Below, one piece after another: positions 54,886 to 63,726 of a DNA stretch of 64,000 bases. Every line of letters begins with the position of its first letter. Position 1 is the stretch's first letter. The translations under genes and the position numbers were made by a program. Source of the stretch: Sulfurisphaera tokodaii str. 7 (GTDB taxonomy: Archaea; Thermoproteota; Thermoprotei_A; Sulfolobales; Sulfolobaceae); assembly GCF_000011205.1 (NCBI RefSeq), contig NC_003106.2, positions 1,054,001-1,118,000 of the forward strand. The letters are read 5' to 3'. Under the pieces are notes generated by a model. The model saw nothing but the letters and a program-made list of their open reading frames with translations. It did not search any database and was not told the DNA's origin.

Positions 54886-56487
54886 TTATTCTGCCTTTAT
54901 CATCTTAAAAATTTTTAGTGTATCTTCTGAGTAATATCCATGCAATAAAGATCCCTTTAGTTCTGGTTGATATTTTGGTATTATCCAGTATTTCATTAGA
55001 GGAAGATATATCGCACCAGAAAGCAAGAATGATAGTAACCATGAATTATCTAATGCTATACTCTCTCCTGGATAAGGCAAGTAGAGTATTGCTGCAACTA
55101 TTATAAAAGCTATTACTGCAGCTGGATTTATTCCTTTCCAGTATCGAAATCTTCCCTTACTTAAAAATATATCAGCTAAGTCAAATTTAAATCTTCTTAC
55201 GATTGCGTAATCAAACATTATTACTCCCTCAATGCTACCTAAAAGTCCACCATAAGTTAATAACCAACTGTCTATATAACTATATGCATTACCGTAATAG
55301 GTCCATGCTCCTAATGCTAATGATATTGCTACTACTATTAATGAACCTCTGAACCAGGATAAGTACTTGGGAAAAGTATTTGCTATATCATAGGCAGGGC
55401 CTATAGCATTAGCAAAAGCATTTACTAAGAATGTCGCTAGTATAAACGATAAGAGTATTAATATGTTAGCGGGACTCGACATATGTAAAGTTACCAAAAC
55501 TATTGGATCCCATATTGGTATCCCATAAAGTTTTAGTGCAGCTGCAGTAGTCATAGAGCCCATAACAGCCACTATTAACATTAATAGTGGCATAGGAGCT
55601 TGTCCTGCTATTTGCGAAAATTGACTTTTTGCAAATCTGACATAGTCTGGCATGGTTATTGCCATGGTTGCCCAATAAGCTATGTTAGCGTTAAGAAAAG
55701 CTAATATTGTAAGTATCGAAGCAGAAGAAGTTGAAGAGGATAATGTAAATATGTTAACTGACCAACCTACCCTACTCATAAAAGTTGTCCATACTACAAT
55801 GAATGCAATTAATACTACTAAACCTCCAATTCTCGCGAGCCATTTTAATAAAGGCTGAGATTTCTTTATGGGAGAAAAGTAGAAAACTAATATCTGTAAT
55901 AAAATGACTATAACGAAAGTTGCCCAAAATACTCCAGGAAAATCTTTGCTTAAAACAAACGGATAGTCAGCATAATGACTTACGGTATATGCTACCACAC
56001 TTAATTTTCCAGATAATATTGCATAAATTGCCGTTGCTGCTTCAGTGATTATATAACTTTCTATTCCCCACCAACCTGCTCCTATTACAGCTCTTAGCCA
56101 ACTAGGAAACATTGCACCATAAACTCCCCATCTTGACCTAGTTAATTGAGGTTCTGCTAGTCCATATCTTGCCCCTCCATGTGATTGGATAATCATAGGA
56201 ATAAGAACAATAGCGTTTCCTAAAAATACTAGAGATATCGACTGGATAATATTTAATCCAAATACTAAACCCACGCTAGCTAATGTCCAACTTGGAATTA
56301 TAAAAACCATTGAGACCCATATCATAAAAAATGTAAATGCACCCCAGTTTCTATTTTTGACAGGTGTTGGATGTATATCTGCATTCCATAGGAATTTTTC
56401 ATTTGGAAAAGTCTCCGTAAGTTCTACTTGACCCGTTTCTGGGTAGTATTTTGTTATAGACACTCTATCTATAACCTTTTCCGTCAT
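54886..56487 (-). CDS. NCS1-family nucleobase/allantoin permease
   Basis: This 533-residue transporter has about 12 transmembrane helices. NCS1 features include the early WTLASVGLVFGLNIIQSISLVFLGNAIVLIPM helices, the conserved PQLTRSRWGVYGAMFPSWLRAVIGAGWWGIESYI region and MPDYVRFAKSQ between helices 6 and 7. Encoded 6 bp after the dihydropyrimidinase gene, it most likely imports uracil, thymine, hydantoin or allantoin using H+ or Na+. Confidence 0.9.
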   Translation of the reverse strand: MTEKVIDRVSITKYYPETGQVELTETFPNEKFLWNADIHPTPVKNRNWGAFTFFMIWVSMVFIIPSWTLASVGLVFGLNIIQSISLVFLGNAIVLIPMIIQSHGGARYGLAEPQLTRSRWGVYGAMFPSWLRAVIGAGWWGIESYIITEAATAIYAILSGKLSVVAYTVSHYADYPFVLSKDFPGVFWATFVIVILLQILVFYFSPIKKSQPLLKWLARIGGLVVLIAFIVVWTTFMSRVGWSVNIFTLSSSTSSASILTILAFLNANIAYWATMAITMPDYVRFAKSQFSQIAGQAPMPLLMLIVAVMGSMTTAAALKLYGIPIWDPIVLVTLHMSSPANILILLSFILATFLVNAFANAIGPAYDIANTFPKYLSWFRGSLIVVAISLALGAWTYYGNAYSYIDSWLLTYGGLLGSIEGVIMFDYAIVRRFKFDLADIFLSKGRFRYWKGINPAAVIAFIIVAAILYLPYPGESIALDNSWLLSFLLSGAIYLPLMKYWIIPKYQPELKGSLLHGYYSEDTLKIFKMIKAE

Positions 56488-56493
56488 TTTCCA

Positions 56494-57888
56494 TCACACT
56501 AAAACGGGTGTTTTGCCTGGTATGTATTTACCGCTTCCTTTTTTGCCTATTACTTGACCTTCTTCATAAACTATTTCTCCTCTCCTTATAGTCATAATAT
56601 TCCATCCCTCTACTTCCATTCCTTCATATATCGTGTAGTTAATATTACTATGAAGAACATCTGCAGATATCCTAACTTTTCTATTAGGATCTATTACTGC
56701 AAAGTCAGCATCAGAGCCAGGCATTATAGTTCCCTTTCTTGGATATAAACCAAATAGCCTTGCAGGATTATAAGATGTAACTTCAATAAATCTTTCCATA
56801 CCTATTATTCCCTTCTTTACACCATAATAGAATAGGATAGGTAGAATAGTTTCAGTACCTGGTACTCCGTTAGGAATCTCATGGAAAGGAGGCACTTCCT
56901 CTCTATACCTCTTCTTTTGAGCATCAGAATATACACAATGATCACTACCTACAGTAAAAATGTCACCAGAGGCTAACCTCATCCATAATTTAGTTCTCTG
57001 CTCATCACTTCTTAAAGGAGGACTCATAACATATCTGTAACCATCAGGCCTCTTTAAGAAATCAGTGTTTAAAGTTAAATAGTGAGGAACAGTTTCATTA
57101 TAAAACTTGAAACCTTGCTTTCTATAGGATGACATAATATCTACCGCTTCACCAGTAGACGTATGCACTATATACATTTTAACGTCTTTACCTAGCATAC
57201 TTGCGATAGACGCTATTCTGTTTGTAGCCTCTATTTCCATTATGTCGGGCCTAGAATAATAATGATATATAGGCTCTATCTTGCCCTCTGAAACGAATTG
57301 TTGTATCAATTCATTAATAATTTCTCCGTTTTCTGCGTGTATACCTATTACACCACCAAAATCATTAATCCTTTTTATTAATTTATATAATTCCCCATCT
57401 GATAGCATAAACTCGTTTTTATAAGCCATAAATAACTTAAAACTCACTACCCCCTTATTTATTATTTCTGGGATTTGTTCAAGAATTTTAGTATTACTCT
57501 CTCGTATAATCATATGAAGACCATAATCTGAAATGACTTTAGGATCAGCATTACTCCTCCATTGCTCATATGCACTTAATAAATCTTGACCTTTAGCTGG
57601 AGTTATGAAATCTACAATAGTAGTTACGCCTCCTGCAACTGCAGCTCTAGTACCATAATAGAAGTCATCTGCGGTAACTTCTTTCATAAAGGGAAATTCC
57701 ATGTGAGTATGACCATCTATTAAACCTGGTACAACATACTTTCCAGTTAAGTCTATTACTTTATTTGCTTGTTCTTGTATATCTCCTCCTATTTTGGCTA
57801 TTTTACCATCTTTTATTGCAATATCTCCTTCGAAAGGTCCTGATACGGTAAATGCTTTTACATTTTTCAGAATTAAATCATAGACCAT
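56494..57888 (-). CDS. Dihydropyrimidinase/hydantoinase (amidohydrolase)
   Basis: This 464-residue cyclic amidohydrolase has DGHTHMEFPF (HxH near residue 60), SFKLFMAYK with the carboxylated Lys near 150, IGIHAENG, MYIVHTST and FTVGSDHC with the catalytic Asp near 315. PDGYRYVMSPPLR is typical of dihydropyrimidinases. It opens dihydrouracil to N-carbamoyl-beta-alanine. It could also act on hydantoins or allantoin, but the neighbours favour pyrimidines. Its promoter is shared with the divergent dehydrogenase gene. Confidence 0.9.
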   Translation of the reverse strand: MVYDLILKNVKAFTVSGPFEGDIAIKDGKIAKIGGDIQEQANKVIDLTGKYVVPGLIDGHTHMEFPFMKEVTADDFYYGTRAAVAGGVTTIVDFITPAKGQDLLSAYEQWRSNADPKVISDYGLHMIIRESNTKILEQIPEIINKGVVSFKLFMAYKNEFMLSDGELYKLIKRINDFGGVIGIHAENGEIINELIQQFVSEGKIEPIYHYYSRPDIMEIEATNRIASIASMLGKDVKMYIVHTSTGEAVDIMSSYRKQGFKFYNETVPHYLTLNTDFLKRPDGYRYVMSPPLRSDEQRTKLWMRLASGDIFTVGSDHCVYSDAQKKRYREEVPPFHEIPNGVPGTETILPILFYYGVKKGIIGMERFIEVTSYNPARLFGLYPRKGTIMPGSDADFAVIDPNRKVRISADVLHSNINYTIYEGMEVEGWNIMTIRRGEIVYEEGQVIGKKGSGKYIPGKTPVLV

Positions 57889-58042
57889 CAGAATACCATA
57901 TAGCTTTAATTGCTTTATAAATCATACTGTCATTAATAATGGATTTTTTTAAGCAAAAAAGGGAATAAAATTGTTGAATTGGAAACTATTTAAGCTAAAT
58001 AATAGATAAATATTTATTTTGTCCAATTAAATTATTTATATA
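57889..58042. promoter_or_regulatory. Divergent promoter region of the pyrimidine-catabolism operons
   Basis: This 154-bp AT-rich gap lies between start codons at 57888 (-) and 58043 (+). A TATA-like AAATATTTATT at about 58008-58018 would place the rightward transcript start near the ATG. A shared regulator site is likely but not identifiable. Confidence 0.5.
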
Positions 58043-59095
58043 ATGATAGATCTATCAGTAACTTTCCAAGGAATAACATTTCCAAATCCTTTTTTAGTAG
58101 GCTCTGGTCCAACAACTGGGAATCCTCCAAAAATAATTTCGGCAATAAGAGCAGGTTGGGGAGGAGTAGTTGTTAAAACTATAGGGGACTCAATAGTTAG
58201 AAAATCAGTAAGACCTATGTATGCTACAATTAGAAGGAATAGAGAAATAATAGCATTTGAAAACTTAGAACTGATAACAGAAGATCCCTTAGAAGTATGG
58301 GATAAATATCTAAGAGTAATAAAATCTGAAATAGGGAAAAGTGCTCCCATTATAGTAAGTATAATGGGAGGTCCAGATTACTCTGAATGGATTAGGTTAG
58401 CAAGATGGGCAGAAGATAGGGGTGCTGATATGCTAGAGTTAAACTTTGGTTGTCCTCATGGAGAACCAGAAAAAAGAACTGGGGCATTCATAGGACAGCA
58501 TGCGGATCTTGTACAAGAATATACTAAAGAAGTAGTATCATCCGTAGGAATACCGGTAATAGCTAAATTAACTCCAAATATTACAGATATTAGAGAGACA
58601 GCAAAAGCAGCTGAGAATGCGGGGGCTAAGGCAGTAACTGCAATTAATACCGTTAATGGTGTAATAGCGGTTGACATAGAGAGAGCTCAACCACTACCAG
58701 ATATTAATGGTTATTCTGGATATGGCGGAATCTCAGGCCCAGCAGTTAAACCAATAGGTTTAGCTGCGGTATCAAAGATTTATACATCAACTTCTTTACA
58801 GATAAGTGGAGTAGGAGGAATATTTGATTGGAGAGATGCTGTTGAATATATAATGATGGGAGCTACTACAGTTCAGTCTGTTACTTATACTATTCTTAAA
58901 GGATTTGAATTCATAAATGAGTGGAAAAAAGAACTGGAATCCTTTATGGAGAGAAAAGGTTATAGAGCTATCGAAGATATGAGAGGGTTGGCTGCGAAGA
59001 AGATGACAACGTACGAAGTATTGGAGAAAGTAACAAAAAGGAGAACTAGTGTTGATGAAGAAATTAATACAGTAAGAGATGAAACACATGGTTAA
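58043..59095 (+). CDS. Dihydropyrimidine dehydrogenase-like FMN protein (PreA/DHOD type), no Fe-S domain
   Basis: This 350-residue TIM-barrel flavoprotein has VGSGPTTGNPPKI near the start, LNFGCPHGEPEK with the active-site Cys of dihydropyrimidine dehydrogenases near residue 140, TAINTVNGVIAVD, and a phosphate-binding SGVGGI...GATTVQSVT end. Bacterial PreA adds two 4Fe-4S clusters after the barrel; here the protein stops at 350 without CxxCxxC motifs. No PreT gene is adjacent. It would reduce uracil or thymine, or run backwards, with an unknown donor. The next gene overlaps its end. Confidence 0.85.
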   Translation: MIDLSVTFQGITFPNPFLVGSGPTTGNPPKIISAIRAGWGGVVVKTIGDSIVRKSVRPMYATIRRNREIIAFENLELITEDPLEVWDKYLRVIKSEIGKSAPIIVSIMGGPDYSEWIRLARWAEDRGADMLELNFGCPHGEPEKRTGAFIGQHADLVQEYTKEVVSSVGIPVIAKLTPNITDIRETAKAAENAGAKAVTAINTVNGVIAVDIERAQPLPDINGYSGYGGISGPAVKPIGLAAVSKIYTSTSLQISGVGGIFDWRDAVEYIMMGATTVQSVTYTILKGFEFINEWKKELESFMERKGYRAIEDMRGLAAKKMTTYEVLEKVTKRRTSVDEEINTVRDETHG

Positions 59096-59924
59096 AATTG
59101 CAATGATACAAATGGGAAGTGTAGAATCTAAGGAAGCAAATATACAGAAAGCTCTAGAGTATACAAAGGCCGCAGTTAAAGATGGAGCAGAACTAATAGT
59201 ATATAACGAGTTATTTACAACACAATATTTCCCCGCTACAGAAGATCCAAAATTCTTCGATTTAGCAGAGCCAGAAGACGGGCCTACGGTAAGAGTTTTT
59301 GCTGAATTTTCTAAACAGTACAAAATAGGTATGATAATAACTATCTTTGAAGAAGATAAAAAAATTAAAGGAATATATTATGATACAGCTATTTTCATAA
59401 AAGATGGCAAGGTATTGGGTAAATATAGGAAAACTCATATACCTCAAGTGCCTGGTTACTATGAGAAGTTCTATTTCAAACCAGGGAAAGAATATCCAGT
59501 ATTCGATTTCGGAGGATATAAGATTGGGGCAGTAATATGTTATGATCGTCATTTTCCTGAAGGTGTTAGAATACTAACACTGAAGGGTGCAGATATAGTT
59601 ACAATACCTACTACAACAAACTTTTATCCCGAAACCTGGGAACTAGAATTAAGAGCTCATGCTGCATTTAACACAATATACGTCGTGGGAGTAAATAGGA
59701 CTCCAGAAATTTTCCAAGGTAAGGAAATAGATTATTTTGGCAAAAGTTTAGTAGCAGATCCTACAGGAAATATATTAAAAGAAATGAGTAGCCAAGAAGG
59801 TTATGAAATAGTCGATGTTAATCTTGATTTTATTAGAGAAAGAAGGAAAAAAGCTCCATTCTTAAGAGATAGAAAGCCAGAAAACTATACAGAAATTTCA
59901 TCATTATATATTGAAACCATATGA
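59088..59924 (+). CDS. Beta-ureidopropionase/nitrilase-superfamily amidase
   Basis: This enzyme has 278 residues. The Glu-Lys-Cys triad is visible: VYNELFTTQYF, KYRKTHIP and GAVICYDRHFPEG. PGYYEKFYFKPG and ADPTGNILKE resemble N-carbamoyl-beta-alanine amidohydrolases. It would split N-carbamoyl-beta-alanine into beta-alanine, CO2 and NH3. The second in-frame ATG (59088) is preferred because GAGATG precedes it and the family starts MVKIAMIQM; ATG 59079 is possible. It overlaps the dehydrogenase gene by 8 bp. Confidence 0.88.
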   Translation: MVKIAMIQMGSVESKEANIQKALEYTKAAVKDGAELIVYNELFTTQYFPATEDPKFFDLAEPEDGPTVRVFAEFSKQYKIGMIITIFEEDKKIKGIYYDTAIFIKDGKVLGKYRKTHIPQVPGYYEKFYFKPGKEYPVFDFGGYKIGAVICYDRHFPEGVRILTLKGADIVTIPTTTNFYPETWELELRAHAAFNTIYVVGVNRTPEIFQGKEIDYFGKSLVADPTGNILKEMSSQEGYEIVDVNLDFIRERRKKAPFLRDRKPENYTEISSLYIETI

Positions 59925-60455
59925 TTTTTTATTTCATGATTTCGTTAATCATATGTTAATGATTTATTTAAGATATACTACGAAGAATTAATGTATTAAA
60001 GAGAAAGTTAAAATATTTTTTAATTTTTTATATAATAAAAAGTTTGCAAAATATTATCTGTTGATTTGATAGGAAATTTTTGTTTTATAAGATATTGTAC
60101 GACTCTCGTAATATAGCCATTTAACTATAAATCTTCTTTGTTATATTCCAAAAATATATGTATGAATTTATGTAGGATTTTATCTTTATAAGGATTAAGT
60201 AAGTTAATGTTTTGTGGATCATTCAAATTTTTATCAGAGATAACGTTAAACTTTGCTTTTAAATTAACGCTTGATTTTGAATTTAACAAAAATTTACGAA
60301 TCTAAAATTTAAGAAGATTAGAAGCATCCCATAAAGTAGTATGCTAATGAATTTATACCATAGACCCCAATTTCATCACCCAGAAAATAATTCAGTGGAG
60401 TTAAAAATTGGATAAAATAATTTGACTAAATATTCTTGTAAAGTAGTGATATTTT
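59925..60455. other. Intergenic region left of the IS110 element
   Basis: No gene is recognised. The sequence is AT-rich, with a few T-tracts after the amidase stop that may terminate transcription. Confidence 0.4.
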
Positions 60456-60569
60456 CTTGTAATAACAAGAGTCTGAAGCTTCCGGGAGTGTGGAGCTTCC
60501 GGTATAAAAACCTTTCCATCGAAAATCAAGCATAGTCCACACTACTTCTGAAAAACAAGACTCTCCTTA

Positions 60570-61514
60570 TCACTCGCCAGCATCAAAGGGCTTATTATAA
60601 TACAGTACAGCCCAAGTAATAACAGCAAGCTTCCTTGCACAAGCAATAATCAACTTATTACCCCTCAACCTTCCCTTGTGCTCCTCATAAAAACGCTTAA
60701 TAACAGGGTTAACCCTAATAGCAGTTAAAGCTGCAAGATAAAAAGCCCTCCTCAAAACAGCATCACCTTTCTTAGAAATACCCCTTGAAACAACACCCTT
60801 CCCACTAGACTCAACAACCGGATCAAGACCACAATAAGCAACAAACCTCCTCTTATCAGAAAAACGCCTAACATCACCAACCCTAGCCAAAATAATACAA
60901 CCCAGCGTCCTACCAATACCCGGAATAGTGAAAATCAAACTATCCTTGGGAACAAAATTCTCAAGCTCCTCCTCAATCTCCCTCTTCCTACCCTCAAGCC
61001 TCTCCAGTTCCCCTAAAAGAAACCTAACCTCAGACAACACTACATTATCCTCCCCTCTCAATACCTCATTCAAGTTCTCCTTGGACAAACTATCCCTATA
61101 ACCCAAGAGGATTAAATCCCTCCTCAACCTATTCTTAACCCTAACAATACTTCTTGTCACAAAATCCCATTGGCTTGTTAACTCCCTAGCCTCATTAGTT
61201 ACACTACCCATATTAACAACTAATTCCGCAAGCTTTTTAGCATCATTCTTATCACTCTTTTTACCCCTAAAATCCTTAAACCTCTTGAGTACTAAGGGGT
61301 TAATAATCCTAACATCATACTCATTACCCAAGTACTTAACCAAGTTAATGTGGTAAACTCCAGTACTTTCAATACCTATCTTGCAACCCTTAGGCAAGAT
61401 TTGCTTTACTCCCTCAAACCCTTGCTTATTATTAGGAAACTCATATAATTTACCTTGGAAATACACTACTAATTTATCTTTTGATATATCTATTCCTGCA
61501 ACTGGGGCCTCCAT
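60570..61514 (-). CDS. IS110-family DEDD transposase
   Basis: This 314-residue protein has an N-terminal DEDD RuvC-like domain (VAGIDISKDKLVVYF, KIGIESTGVYH, KSDKNDAKKLAEL) and the C-terminal Transposase_20 domain (IPGIGRTLGCIILARVGDVRRFSDKRRFVAYCGLDPV, SSGKGVVSRGISKKGDAVLRRAFYLAA). The serine in GISKKG is the nucleophile position. The gene is intact. IS110 transposases are guided by a bridge RNA from the element's own non-coding end. Confidence 0.93.
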   Translation of the reverse strand: MEAPVAGIDISKDKLVVYFQGKLYEFPNNKQGFEGVKQILPKGCKIGIESTGVYHINLVKYLGNEYDVRIINPLVLKRFKDFRGKKSDKNDAKKLAELVVNMGSVTNEARELTSQWDFVTRSIVRVKNRLRRDLILLGYRDSLSKENLNEVLRGEDNVVLSEVRFLLGELERLEGRKREIEEELENFVPKDSLIFTIPGIGRTLGCIILARVGDVRRFSDKRRFVAYCGLDPVVESSGKGVVSRGISKKGDAVLRRAFYLAALTAIRVNPVIKRFYEEHKGRLRGNKLIIACARKLAVITWAVLYYNKPFDAGE

Positions 61515-61657
61515 ATATACTCACCCTTATGTTTTATTCGAGCTTCAAGCCCAACTTCCGGTACGAATTTGGAGGCGGGCCAAGCTCCCCGTCGAGCTTT
61601 GAGCCCAAGGAAGTCAACGGCCTCAACCCCAGTCAGATCTGTATTACGCAGATCTGA
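61515..61657 (-). ncRNA. Candidate bridge-RNA region of the IS110 element
   Basis: The 140 bp between the transposase start and the element's right end is GC-rich and palindromic. GAGCTTCAAGCCCAACTTCC and GAGCTTTGAGCCCAAGG are related blocks, and GTCAGATCTG/CAGATCTGAC is a perfect 10-bp stem with a 7-nt loop near 61633-61659. In IS110 elements the bridge RNA lies in such a flank. No loop pairing with target was tested. Confidence 0.45.
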
Positions 61658-61921
61658 CTAATATGTTTTATATAAGGAGGTCAGTATGAAGGATTCTATT
61701 TCGTATTTCTCAAATACATCTATCACTAACCTTCTAATTTTCTCTGAGTCGTTAGTAGCGTGAATAATATAATCTTTTCCTAATGTCCGTTTAATCTCCT
61801 TAAAAGCCTTACCGAATTTTGTCTCTTCTATCGAATTACTATCATCTGAGACTACTATACTTATAACATAGGGTGATATAGGATCGTGGTCTCCAGAAGT
61901 ATCAATACCTAAAAATAACAT
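61658..61921 (-). pseudogene. DUF3800-family gene, N-terminal fragment cut by IS110
   Basis: These are 87 codons beginning MLFLGIDTSGDHDPISPYVISIVVSDD. The IDxSGDH start and the following beta-alpha pattern fit DUF3800 (RNase H-like fold). The frame ends at the IS110 end, with SLYKTY coming before the stop. A C-terminal piece of the same family lies on the opposite strand at 62319-62636, so the gene was split and one part inverted. Confidence 0.6.
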
Positions 61922-61935
61922 AAAGGTTTTTATTA

Positions 61936-62294
61936 CTGACCTCCTCCCCCGCCCTAAAGGGCGAGGGTTCCCTTAGGGCGGTTCATAGGTTTGTGGTTTA
62001 CCACCTTCATCCTCACAACTTCATAGCTAGTGGGTGCGTAAAGCACCCACCCCGCTCCGTTCATCCAGCGGTAGACCACGGGCTGGGTCTTCAGCCCATT
62101 ACCCCTATCCCTCACCAAGAGTTGCCCTCTGCTCTTGGCTCTTGGGGACTCGGGGATATGTAGTTCTGTGCGGGGACACATATCTTCAGTATGCCCACCT
62201 TTGTGGGCTTCCCCGCACTTTATTAATAGTTTTAAGCTAAGATTAAAAACTTTACCCCGCCTTAAAAGGCGAGGCTTGCCCCGCGTTTTGTCAT
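61936..62294 (-). mobile_element. PATE: internally deleted IS200/IS605 derivative
   Basis: This 359-bp element lies in reverse orientation relative to 23975-25775. It keeps the left end (ATGACAAAACG... hairpin ...GGTAAAGTTTTTAA) joined to the tnpB 3' end and right end with all its hairpins. The roughly 1.4 kb between, including tnpA and most of tnpB, is missing. It is a palindrome-associated miniature element that needs TnpA in trans and retains the putative guide-RNA part. Confidence 0.85.
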
Positions 62295-62318
62295 ACTACT
62301 TGACAGGAACAAAGTTGA

Positions 62319-62636
62319 CAAAAAATATTTATTAAGAGTTTTAATTTTAATGAGAACTCTACGTTTGCGTTTTACGATAATCCTATATTTGATGATTTGT
62401 TAGAGAGGATTGTTAGAAAATCTTTTAGGGTGTCATTATCGAAACATGGAAGGAGTTATATGAGTGTTCCTCTGCAGATTGCTGATTACTTTTCCTACTT
62501 CTGGTGGGAACTCTTTTCGGGTAAACTAAAAGACTACGTATCTTTTGAGAAAATACTTAGCTTAACCATTAAAGTCGATATTGTAGGTTTAAACAGAAAA
62601 ATTTCTCTAACTAAAATACCCGTTGAAAGTACTTAA
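62319..62636 (+). pseudogene. DUF3800-family gene, C-terminal fragment
   Basis: The open frame has no good start. It contains FAFYDNPIFDDLLERIVRKSF, SKHGRSYMSVPLQIADYFSYFWWELF and a polar end. VPLQIADYFSYFWW matches the conserved C-terminal QxADxxAY-type motif of DUF3800. It is separated from the matching N-terminal fragment by the PATE and lies on the other strand. Confidence 0.55.
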
Positions 62637-62958
62637 CTATTCACATTATGTTAATCTATGCGTAATCAGATTTAATTAAGGAATATAGCTTGTAAATCTA
62701 TTTTTAATAGCAAATAAAATAAGAGAACAAGAAAAACTGAATAGCATTTATAGGAAAATCGCTACATTTTTACATGACGTTGAACAAATCTAAGAAATAT
62801 TGTCCTATTTACTGAAAAATTGTTTCTGATAAACTAAATAAAGTAAGGGAATAAATTCAAAGTATTTATTGGTTCATGAAAAAATATTATAATTTTTTAT
62901 GGTAAGGGAATTTCCTTAAACTACTAACTGAAGAGTGCCTTATCTAATGCTAAAAAAA
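62637..62958. other. Intergenic region with the dispersed repeat
   Basis: Apart from the repeat at 62742-62925 no feature is seen. Confidence 0.4.
62742..62925 (+). repeat. Dispersed repeat, copy 4 (well conserved)
   Basis: This is the best match to 21288-21472 (about 90 percent by eye, same strand). It starts TAGCATTTATAGGAAAATCG and ends GGTAAGGGAATTTCCTTAAA. It is not coding. Confidence 0.75.
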
Positions 62959-63654
62959 TTAAGTTTTCTTTACTAAATTATCTAATATTGACTTTATTTG
63001 TCTTTCTAATTTATTAACTCTAAATTCAATATCATCATAATCATCATAAAAACCGTAAAGACCTCCAATTCTTCCGAACATAACTTCCCCTAGGTTCTCA
63101 AGCGAAGGGCTATTTCCTTTCTTAATTACTTTGTAAAGTTTCTGCACTCTCCCAACTCCTATTGGCAAAATCATTATTCCTCCCTCTTTAAGCTGTTCGT
63201 AAGGTTTACAAAGAAGCGTAGGTGCTGTTGCCCAAACGACCACTCTGTCGTAGGGTTTTTCTTCCTCATATCCTAAAGTCCCATCTCCAAGTATAAGTTT
63301 TATATTATTGTAATAAGAGAGGAGTTTGGAAGCATAGTTATACATTTTCTCATTTATTTCTACGCTTACAACTTTATCGACAATTTCAGCAATTAAAGCA
63401 GTATAATATCCTATCCCTGTTCCTATTTCAAGAACCTTCTGTCCCTTATGAAGGTCTAGCTCATCTAGCATAAAAATTCCCAAGTTAAGAGCAGTAGTAT
63501 TTATACCCGGTAGAATAGGCAGAGCTTCGTGTGTATGAGCATATGCATAATCCTTTAAGTTCTCTGGAAGGAATAAAGACCTATCGACTTTATTGAAAGC
63601 TTCAGCTAGCTCCTGAGTCTTAATCTTTCTCAATATTTCCTCTTTTTCACTCAT
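62959..63654 (-). CDS. pcm: Protein-L-isoaspartate O-methyltransferase
   Basis: This 231-residue SAM-dependent methyltransferase contains RSLFLPENLKDYAYAHTHEALPILPG, which matches the start of PCMT, and VLEIGTGIGYYTALIAEI with the SAM-binding GxGxG near residue 80. VSVEIN and GDGTLGYEEEKPYDRVVVWATAP follow. It repairs isoaspartyl damage in proteins, useful at high temperature. Length fits the family. The C-terminal tail (about residues 190-231) is less conserved. Confidence 0.92.
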   Translation of the reverse strand: MSEKEEILRKIKTQELAEAFNKVDRSLFLPENLKDYAYAHTHEALPILPGINTTALNLGIFMLDELDLHKGQKVLEIGTGIGYYTALIAEIVDKVVSVEINEKMYNYASKLLSYYNNIKLILGDGTLGYEEEKPYDRVVVWATAPTLLCKPYEQLKEGGIMILPIGVGRVQKLYKVIKKGNSPSLENLGEVMFGRIGGLYGFYDDYDDIEFRVNKLERQIKSILDNLVKKT

Positions 63655-63726
63655 ATATTAACTACTGAATTAACGAAAATAAAGGTTTTAGGAAAGGTAT
63701 TTATTTTACAAACTAGAATTTCATAC

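Larger units (their letters stand above)
60456..61657 (-). mobile_element. IS110-family insertion sequence (ends approximate)
   Basis: It contains the transposase 60570-61514 plus GC-rich, self-complementary flanks. The right end is probably at the palindrome around 61634-61659, where the reading frame of the neighbouring gene is cut. The left end lies near the repeated GCTTCCGGGAG/GCTTCCGGTA region (60478-60510). IS110 elements have no clear terminal repeats. Confidence 0.7.
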
